Under the pieces are notes generated by a model. It had not been told where the DNA came from. It did no database searches and worked only from the letters and a program-made list of their open reading frames with translations. Below are positions 56,069 to 64,000 of a stretch of 64,000 nt of DNA, piece after piece (positions within the stretch are counted from its first letter, which is position 1; every line of letters starts with the position of its first letter). The position numbers and the translations under genes were made by a program. Location of the stretch: positions 31,656,001 to 31,720,000 of the forward strand of contig JAIVEN010000010.1 in NCBI GenBank assembly GCA_026686845.1, read 5' to 3'. This stretch comes from Adenanthera pavonina (taxonomy: Eukaryota > Streptophyta > Magnoliopsida > Fabales > Fabaceae).

Positions 56069-57877
56069 TATTAGCAATTATTATTAATAAATTGATATAT
56101 GGAATTCAAGTGTTTTTCATTATTTTCTTTTGTTCTCTTCCAGTTTACTTAAGTTTTATCCCAATGAAGATAACATGTGAGATAATGCCCATGAAAGTTT
56201 GCCTCTCAGGCATATACTGTTCTTCCAATAGTGCATTCAAGACACAAATTAATGGGAGACACGTTAGGAACCCGTCCTAAGAGCCTTCTTTGAGTTAAGG
56301 ATCATGCAACTCAAGAAAACATGAATTGAACACAAGAACAATGAAGACCAACAATGAGCAAAAACTAAAGAAAATAGACATGATGAAATAAGAAGACTGA
56401 ACAAAATATTGGTTGAAGGAAATAGACTCCAAGAGAACCCGTCTCTTGAATCCTAACTCCGGGACGTCACAAGGATCACCACTCCTTGATAAGTTCTCAT
56501 TCTTTATGGCACTCAAGGATAAGTAAGAAAGAACTCACTGAATAGCAACAAAGTTGCTGAAAAGAAATTCATTCATTCATGTTGTCTTTGCAAGAGTACA
56601 AGAGGTGCCTATTTATAGACAAATATTAACCCACAAACTAACTCTAGTTCAGTCCACAAACCTATCCTTATTAATGCTCATTAATACAAAGAGAAAACCC
56701 TAAGCAAAAAGGAACATTTAATTCTAATTTTGAATTTGAAAAGGTTGGCTCCTCTTTAATGCATAAAGCAAAGCAAATCATATCATTATATGCCTTTTAT
56801 TCAAAAGGAAACAACTTGACTAAAATAATCCTAATAAAACTTATTAAAACGTCACTTTTAGTGATCACATGAGGAGCACATGTTGTCTTCAATTTATATC
56901 TCCCAAATGGGCTTCTTTTGGGCTTGGATTATTAGCTTATATGATTGGAAGCATTTTCCACACTTTCTAGCAGCTCTTTTTGGGTTGTAGCTTGATTCAA
57001 ATAATTGTGTTTCATGCTCTTTCCAAACTCATTGCCATGTCCAAGGACTTCAAATGCTTCATGCCTCAATCGCACTCTATCACAAATGGGACTTCAGTTC
57101 TCACACTGACTCGAAAACACTAAACAGCTTCTACAAAGAGACAAAGCAACCGAGCATAAGACAAGGAAATATCCCACAAACCATATACCTATATCCAAAT
57201 CCTCATGCAAAAGATGTACATTAACCAGATTACGGCATTAAATAACATTAAAAATATACCTACTAAACATTAAAATAACCTCTAGACCCAAATTCCTCTG
57301 TTACAACCCCCATATTCCAAAATATCAAACAGAACTAACGCAAACATACATAGGAGTAGAAAAAATATTTTTAAAATAGTAAAAGAGGAACTTGATGCCT
57401 TGGAAAAAGTTTCATTTACTACAAGTTTCAATTCTGTAAAATAAATTTAATTAGTTCCAAAAAACCCTCCACCTTCCTTGGAAACTAAGTGTCCCAAATG
57501 ATCATCAAACCTCTGAAATATGAGAGTGTGAAGAAACAGAGGATCCTTTAACCTAGATTTCAAGAAATTCCTTAACAGCAACTCATCCACAATCTCAGAA
57601 TTACACTACAGGACATGAATACGGAGAAACTTATGAGATAATATCCCTAACCTTGCTATGTTTAATGAGGCCACTACTTTGCCAAAGCCTTTGACATTCC
57701 ACCCAAGGCTGCTAAATAATATAGCCAATTATTTATTATTCCACCTCTCTAGTAGCTAGCTCCTAGTAAGCAAAAAGTATGTGACTTCAAGGTGGAGCAA
57801 TTAATTAAATATCGGACTGTATAAAAATCCATGAGCAAGCTACTGCTGAGACATCCAGGCAAGAGAAAGCACAATAC
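56069..57877. other. PELP1-like intron, right of element F
   Basis: No intact gene. An open minus-strand stretch at about 57605-57447 (EIVDELLLRNFLKSRLKDPL ... stop) looks exon-like, but I cannot name it. Around 56270-56620 the sequence resembles part of an LTR, with no partner in the window. Confidence 0.4.
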
Positions 57878-57937
57878 CTTCGGCAAATACTGACTGCATT
57901 CTCCTGACAAAAGTTTTGAAGCAATAACGGATTCAAC
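57878..57937 (-). pseudogene. PELP1-like exon b
   Basis: 60 bp, 20 codons, VESVIASKLLSGECSQYLPK. Acceptor CAG, donor GTATTG. Phase 0 at both ends. Open. It follows exon a without a missing residue in the family pattern. Confidence 0.78.
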
Positions 57938-59350
57938 CTGCATAAATTTGAAATACTCATCAAGTCATGAATACACTAAAAGGAAAACTCTACGACTTTC
58001 CAGAGCATTTTCCTACCGTTTTTTTATAAAATATGAAATATCAAATTATATTACTAAGAAAGAAAAATACGACAGACAAAGATAGGTATTCTGCTTAAGT
58101 GAGTATACCAAAATGTATTAGGAAAGAGAGCAGAAACTCAAACATGCAGCAAAGATGCCCAGTCCATTTGCATATCTAATGGTGACAATAACTTTTTGAT
58201 GGGCCTGAGGTTACAAGCCCAACCCAAGTTTATATTGGGAAAAGAAAGAGGGGGAAGGTTGCTGAGTTGGCAAGAGCAAAGGACGTAATGACCTCTGACA
58301 ATATTAATCGAGGGAACGGAGCAGAGGCAGAGGAGGAACAAAGAGTACAGTGAGAAGGAAGCTGGCCTCTCGAATTGCTAGCAAATGGGAGTGTTGCCAT
58401 TCGGTTGTTTCTATCCTTTTCAGTATCTGTGAGTGAGTGCTTGTGATTAATCTAGCTAGACTATGGTTTTCCCACTGAGAATTGTAGCTACTTAGAAATT
58501 TTGACTTAGTAAGTATATTTTCACAGCTTGTTCACAGTAATACAAAGAGAATTTCCAGGTTTCCATCACTTTTTCTTTTGTTTTTTGTTTTTCTTTAAGA
58601 AAAACTCTGATCCAAACAGTGAACATCCCTGAAAATGAGCATTCTATATTTCTATTCCAACCAAAGCACCAAATAAGAGCAAAACCTTTGAACTCAATGA
58701 CGAGAGAGCACTATGAATTCAGAGGACACCCAATTCTCACCTAAAACCTCAAACGGCAAATTTCAGAAAAAAAGCAGCTAATGGGCAAGGTAAAAATAAG
58801 TGAGCAACAGTTTATTCAATATTCATTTACATAATACAAATGACTGAGAGGAAGATACTGAATGTAGGATTTATTCATCTGTTTAATCAAAATTCCAAAC
58901 GATTGAAAGACAAACAGAATCAATAAGAGACAAAAGGGATTCAAATTTATCAGCAAGATCCCTTAAAAAGTCGGTATTTCAAGAACTGGTCACCTGAATT
59001 AACTACAAGCTTGAACTGGAGAATTGTTCAAAGAAGACACTAGACTTAGGAAAGCTTGAAAGAGCGGATAATTCCCCTCCAGTGTATCCTCCCTCCCAAA
59101 ACCTAATAGGACAACCATTGCCAACCCTTAAAGAAACCAAAGATCTATAAAAATCATATTCCTAAAGAAATAAAACTCCAATGGCTTAAGTGGCAGTGAT
59201 TGCTGGGTTCGCCATTCTTTCTTGATTGTTTAAATTTTTTCACCTAGTAAATAATTTTAATGTCCCAATGTCTAAATGAGTGTTACGGCTGACTCAATAT
59301 GGAATTAGTGTCAGTTGAAACATCCTACCAATGAAAATGAGTTACAGCAG
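57938..59350. other. PELP1-like intron, no feature seen
   Basis: No ORF or repeat pair recognised. Confidence 0.45.
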
Positions 59351-59352
59351 TA

Positions 59353-59768
59353 CTCCCTCTGTTCCAGTTTATAGTGCACTTTTAACTACTACACACGTAT
59401 CAAGACAATGATTAGTAACCGAAATTTTTTTCCATTATTTCTCAAATTACCCTTATTTAATAATACTTCATACATTAATAAATTGCATCAATTCTCTCCT
59501 TCATTCTTTTTTCCGAATTTCCATGAGTCATTGATAATTGTAAAAAGTGAAGTTTTTGGAGAAATTCTCCTTCATTCATTTATAATTTGACCAAACTATT
59601 AAAGATTTTTTATTAAATGCATTGATAACCGTATAATATATAAACTTATTTATTAGGGGCAATACTGAAAAGGCAATAAAAAAAAAACACAATGTAATCT
59701 GTGCAATACACTATATTTTGAAACATGAATTTCTCAAAACAGTGCATTATATAGCGTAACGAAGGGAG
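59353..59768. mobile_element. Stowaway-like MITE, TA target duplication
   Basis: Starts CTCCCTCTGTTCC and ends (complement) CTCCCTTCGTTACG, flanked by TA at 59351-59352 and 59769-59770. The inverted ends share CTCCCTyyGTT and TATAnTGCACT. CTCCCTCYGT ends with TA duplication are the hallmark of Stowaway (Tc1/mariner) MITEs. 416 bp, non-coding. Confidence 0.85.
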
Positions 59769-59770
59769 TA

Positions 59771-60719
59771 AATAGTAACAATAAATAATATTTATTGTTG
59801 TCCAAGTGTGGTCATTCCTTTGATCCTTATCCATTCTATTCTTTTATTTTTTTTCAGTGTAATTCTAGAATTAGCCTAGGGCTACATGTCAGCTTCTTAG
59901 TAAATATCTTGTATTATTTATTCTCAATCAGTGAATAGTGAATGCATCGATTATTGAGCCATTCTCTGATTCCTCTGAAACCCTAATTAAATGTTGGCCG
60001 GGAATTTTTCCATAACATATTAAAATCACTTGATTGTTAGAATTATACTTTGACTGTTTGTTAAGTTTAATAAAGTGTGTGCCATTCTTCCTGGTACTAT
60101 TATTTTTGTATTTTATAAATAAATTATTAAAATATAGGGTCAAAGCAAAGGTATGGTTAGCAGAAATTAGGGGCTGAAGAATAACGGCCCCTCCAGCCTT
60201 CATATGCTCATTTTTTTGTAATAATATGAAATATGAAACAATTTAACTGCAAGATAAAATCCTAGAAAAAATTTAATAAAAAAAAGTGAATCACAAAGTA
60301 ATAAGAAATCTGAAGATAACTAACTTTCCTGTCTTCAAAATAAAACCAAGGACTAATCCTAAGAGATAACTTTAAGACTCAGAAAATAACCAACTCCAAT
60401 CTTCTAACACTCTAACTTAAAGCCATAAGATCTACCCTAAAGTAAAATATAGGTTTTTCAACACACGCTTTCAAGCTGAACACTATAGAAGCTTTAGCTT
60501 GTTACAACTAACAAATATAACCTGATTAAAATAAAGAAATACATTAGTCTTAAACATCCATAGACATTTCAAAACAACTTGTAAAGCTGCACAACCATAC
60601 TGAATTATGACTCACTTGGTTGTGTCCAAGTTAAACATCAATTCAGGAATGTAAGCAACTAGTGTTTCCTCTAGTGATCTCCTCAATAGACAAATAGCAA
60701 CTCCCACAATTCTTAGGCC
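59771..60719. other. PELP1-like intron, no feature seen
   Basis: AT-rich, without supported features. Confidence 0.45.
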
Positions 60720-60912
60720 TGCGTCCCACAAGTATCCCCCTCTGCATCATCCTGGCTGCTTTCCTTAGTCACATCAGTTAACACAATGATGCAATTCCCA
60801 AAATTCTTTAATATACTTCCCTCGAGTGGCCCAATTAACCTTCTCCAAACTTGGGTATCAAAATCTTCAATACACAGCTCAATCCCCGCTAATGCCTCCC
60901 CAGGTTGTCCCT
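60720..60912 (-). pseudogene. Unidentified exon-like open stretch
   Basis: Minus strand: after TTCTAG (acceptor-like) the frame reads GQPGEALAGIELCIEDFDTQ, VWRRLIGPLEGSILKNFG, NCIIVLTDVTKESSQDD and ends with TAA after GTQA. There is no ATG inside. Amino-acid usage and the acidic/hydrophobic pattern look like real protein. I do not recognise the family. It is in the largest PELP1-like intron and does not fit that protein, so it may be part of another decayed element or gene. Confidence 0.4.
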
Positions 60913-61801
60913 AGAACTTAGATTGCAACTTCCTCGACAGTAAAACATGAAACCAAAATCAGAACCAAACTACCATAATCACCATGTAGAACTCAAAATC
61001 AACAACTCCATAACATAAAACACTATCTTCACTAAGAGGTAAAACACTATCTTAAATGATAATCCTAAAAGATAACTGTAAAACTTCTAGGGGAAAAAAT
61101 ACTAATCCTTAAGACTCCTACTTAAATAATAATACTTATCCCTCATCAATATAGATTTTTCAATAATAGTTCAAGTCAGACTTCCAAATTACAATGTGCA
61201 AGGCAGGGCACCGTGTGCCACAGCTCTTGAAGCCCCTAACCCTATTGCAACAGTCATCCACATGCCATCAACTGCTATGCACAAGAGGATAAAACAAGCC
61301 CTCTACACGTCTACCCTAAAAACCCCTTGAAAGGACCATGCTCTAAATTATCATAACACACAACCAGAACTTAAAGAAGCAGAACCTCCTCACTTTGATT
61401 GAGTTGAGATCTCACTTGACAGCAACTTGTTCCTAGATCAACGTCCAAGCAGGGTAGATCTTTCGCAACTATGAGGATGCCTCACATTGGTTCAAGCATA
61501 GTACGTGGGACATTTCTCACAGTAACCATAGTGTAATGTCCAACATATCTTGCTTCTAGACTGAGACGGTACTTTCCAAATCACTACTTATTTATGAAAT
61601 TACATAAATCCGGATTCCTAGTTCAAATAAAATATTATATTATTCAGAAATTTCTGATTAAAAGGAATTAGTGGAATTTGTACTAAAAAGTCAATTTTAC
61701 TAAAAAAAAAAAACCCCACACAACACATTATTTGGCAATATTAATTGAATATACTGAATAATCATGTACAAAATGTTACAACAAAGAGAAGAGAAGCTTA
61801 C
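60913..61801. other. PELP1-like intron, no feature seen
   Basis: No gene. The region 61190-61560 has higher GC than its surroundings but no open frame. Confidence 0.4.
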
Positions 61802-61873
61802 ACTCTCATAATTGCGATGAATAGAAAATGGGAATGAATTCATTATTGTACATAACAAATGAAGTGCACCTTC
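61802..61873 (-). pseudogene. PELP1-like exon a
   Basis: 72 bp, 24 codons, EGALHLLCTIMNSFPFSIHR then NYES. Acceptor TGCATGCAG, donor GTAAGC. Phase 0 at both ends. Open. This is the most upstream exon seen; earlier exons must lie right of the window or be lost. Confidence 0.78.
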
Positions 61874-62114
61874 CTGCATGCACCACAATTCAGATAACAA
61901 GTGAATCTCCAATAAGTAAACAAGCAGATGTGAAAGAACTGACAAACAGAAACTAGGGTACAAAGCGTGTAAGGGAAAAAAATACTGTCACGTCAATTGT
62001 TTGTCAGCATTTAGCAACAAAAGGCTACATGATAAACATTTTGTCTTTCAGACAAGCTAAGTTTTAACAGCAAGATTGCAAGTCGCTCATCTCTTACCGT
62101 ATACTTTTGTGTAT

Positions 62115-62120
<6 letters not shown>

Positions 62121-62151
<31 letters not shown>
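62121..62151. repeat. (GA)n microsatellite
   Basis: About 15 GA units in the sequence upstream of exon a. Confidence 0.95.
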
Positions 62152-62152
<1 letters not shown>

Positions 62153-62452
62153 AAAAGAAATGGTACTACTGCAAACCATTTTTTCCCACTTCCAAGCATG
62201 AGAATACTAGCCCTGAGAAGATTGACTATATTCTTTATGCATTATGTAGTGAAACAAATGGTTTCTTACTTTGAATCTATCAACATATACTGTTAATAAA
62301 TATATTGGGCTCAAGATATAATTCTGTCCAAATGAAATCTAAACACAAATCCACTTCAAAACAAATGCTTTTCCCCAATCCTTATTACACGATTCCCTTC
62401 TGAAACCTAACAAAAGAAATGTTGCTAGCACAACAAAATATATACTGTAATT

Positions 62453-62729
62453 TGCTAAGAGAAATAGAGAACTTAGCTTGCTTTTTTATTGATCTGATTG
62501 TGCGATACAAATAGGGAGAGTCTAGGGTTACATCTAACAATCAAATCTAACAATCAAATATGATCTTATATCCTAATCAAACCACAACATATAAATAGGA
62601 TCAGATTCTAATCTCCTAACAAAGGAAATAAATAATTAAATATAATGAAAAATACAAAAAAAATTAATTAAATGAAATAAAATTGAATAAACTTGTTTAT
62701 TCAATGGGCTGGGCCTACGACTTCCAACA
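62453..62729 (-). repeat. 3' LTR of element G
   Basis: Minus strand begins TGTTGGAAGTCGTAGGCCC at 62729. The end is taken as CTTAGCA at 62453, but TTACA at 62447 is also possible because the partner LTR is not visible. Confidence 0.75.
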
Positions 62730-62754
62730 CTCCCCCTCAAGCTGGAGAATAGAT

Positions 62755-64000
62755 ATTCATCATCCCCAGCTTGCCGGTTAATTCTTCAAACTTGGGCTTT
62801 GCCACTGACTTGGTGAGCATATCTACCACTTGTTGCCTTGTAGGGATGTATTTTACTTCAACAATTTTGCTTTCTATCTTCTCATTTATGAAATGACAAT
62901 CAATCTCAATATGCTTTGTCCTATCATGATGGACAAGATTCTTTACAATTCTATATTGTCACACAAAACTTTCATTTGTCCGTCAAAACTTATCTTCAGC
63001 TCCTTAAAGAGCATTTCAAACCCTAAACCTTCACACAAACCAAGAGCTAAAGCTCTAAGTTCTGCTTCTGCACTACTACGAGAGACTACTGGTTGCTTTT
63101 TACTCCTCCAAGTAACCAAATTTCCCCATACAAATGTGCAATAACCTGTAGTAGACCTTCTGTCAGTCATAGAACCTGCCCAATTAGCATCTGTGTAAAT
63201 TTCAATTCCCCTATGAACTCCCTTTCTAAAGTCGAGTCCTTTTCCTGGTGTGAATTTCAAGTATCGTAATATTCTGAGAGTAGCTGTCATATGTTCTTTG
63301 TTAGGTTGGTTGGAGAATTGACTCACCACACTCACTGCATGGGCTATGTCAGGTCTTATGTGAGAGAGATAAATAAGTTTGCTAACCAAGCGTTGATACC
63401 TTTCCTTATCAACCAACAGACTGTCTTTATTCATGCTGTGTTTGAGGTTCAATTCCATAGGAGTAGCACATGGTCTACACCCAAGCATACCTATCTCATG
63501 CAACAAGTCAAGTGTATACTTTCTCTATGAAACCACAATTCCAGTCTTTGATATGGCAATTTCCATTCCTAGGAAATATCTCAACATTCCTAGGTCCTTT
63601 ACCTCAAATTTTGTTGCTAACATCTTCTTGAGTCTTTCTATCTCACTTGTATCATCACCTGTGAGAATAATGTCATCTACATACACGATTAGAATAGCTA
63701 GCTTTCCATCCCTATGCTTGATGAACAATGTATGATCTGATTGACATTGAGTGTAGCCATTCATCTTTACTGCCTTAGTAAATCATTCAAACCACGCTCA
63801 CGGAGATTGCTTTAAACCATGCAAGGACTTCCTGAGCTTGCAAACTTTATCCTTGTTGTCATCAGTCTTAAATCCAGGGGGAATTTCCATATAAACTTCT
63901 TCTTCTAAGTTCCCATTTAGAAATGCGTTCTTCACATTTAGTTGGTGCAATGACCAATCAAGATTCACAGCTAATGAAAGAAGCACCTTAATGGTGTTAA
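62755..64000 (-). pseudogene. pol: pol of element G (RT and RNase H)
   Basis: From the right edge: VKNAFLNGNLEEEVYMEIPP, then LHGLKQSP, a gap with a stop near 63790, ILIVYVDDIILTGDD with the RT catalytic YVDD, and RYFLGMEIA. RNase H follows: ARCATPM-like RPCATPMELN, IYTDANWAGSMTDRRST, SRSSAEAELRALALG and LCDN. After LCDN a short deletion shifts the frame, but the normal tail (VHHDRTKHIEIDCHFI, TRQQVVDMLTKS, KLGMMNIYSPA) continues to about 62755. Catalytic residues are mostly kept and decay is mild, though the frameshift near 62950 and stops near 63515 and 63790 would stop a full polyprotein. Confidence 0.87.

Larger units (their letters stand above)
45293..61873 (-). pseudogene. PELP1/RIX1-like gene relic, seven exons visible, 5' part missing or beyond the window
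   Basis: Seven minus-strand segments join with GT/AG borders and consistent phase into one protein: 61873-61802, 57937-57878, 51387-51258, 51185-50992, 50883-50699, 49874-49747, 45568-45293. The combined sequence matches plant proline-, glutamic acid- and leucine-rich protein 1 (PELP1), a RIX1-family factor of 60S ribosome assembly in the nucleolus, from my knowledge of conserved strings such as STLMLCCC, ELPVLHSYGLELL and CALPELRIKVYSI. Three exons hold in-frame stops (51003-51001, 49873-49871, 45391-45389). The 3' end is cut off at 45293. N-terminal exons are not in the window. Introns are loaded with transposons. The reading is a pseudogene; sequencing error at three separate places is unlikely. 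Confidence 0.8.
62453..64000 (-). mobile_element. Element G: second type of Ty1/copia, right part beyond the window
   Basis: Minus strand: RT and RNase H, then a purine tract (CTTGAGGGGGAG, complement at 62730-62745), then an LTR of about 277 bp starting TGTTGGAAGTCG at 62729. The short LTR and RT sequence (EEEVYMEIPPGF, YVDDIILTGDD) set it apart from the SIRE-like copies and suggest a Tork/TAR-like copia. Gag, integrase and the 5' LTR would lie right of the window. Confidence 0.9.

Overview
The window looks like transposon-dense intergenic and intronic DNA from a eudicot with a large genome; I cannot name the species. The evidence is tRNA-iMet-primed Ty1/copia elements of the SIRE/Maximus type with an extra ORF after pol, chromodomain Ty3/gypsy elements, a PIF/Harbinger transposon, an RTE-type LINE with a (TTG)n tail, MITEs, and one intron-split eukaryotic gene relic. 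No tRNA, rRNA or CRISPR was seen, and no gene in the window looks intact.

Layout. 1-6603: SIRE-like copia A (minus strand, cut by the window edge). 8058-13805: SIRE-like copia B (plus), with no LTRs and its integrase deleted. About 14020-15890: PIF/Harbinger (minus). 15951-21806: copies of a non-coding family beginning TGTAACACC, comprising one fragment, a foldback MITE-like copy and two tandem units of about 2 kb. 22119-34873: SIRE-like copia C (plus) with both LTRs, TSD ATATT, and a solo LTR (29107-30907, TSD CATTC) nested inside it. About 36380-36790: LINE fragment. 37247-38926: another copy of the TGTAACACC family, interrupted by copia D (38927-44419, TSD AAATG). D has lost gag and pol but keeps a 729-codon third-ORF frame with only three stops.

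45293-61873: a minus-strand relic of a PELP1/RIX1-like (ribosome biogenesis) gene. Seven exons are recognisable, three with an in-frame nonsense codon. Its introns hold an RTE LINE (19-bp TSD), a MITE with internal tandem repeats, a mini-LTR element E (47141-49028, TSD CATAG), a Ty3/gypsy chromovirus F (52125-56063, TSD AATAT) and a Stowaway-like MITE. A different Ty1/copia, G, begins at 62453 and leaves the window on the right.

How it fits together. Four SIRE-like copies decaying in different ways (A, B, C, D) let the family's plan be read: LTR with a palindrome-rich U3, PBS, gag with two zinc knuckles, pol, a palindrome-rich spacer, a large third ORF, polypurine tract, LTR. The least explained features are the third ORF with its own upstream region, the arrays of short palindromes in U3 and spacer, and the long-foldback TGTAACACC family.
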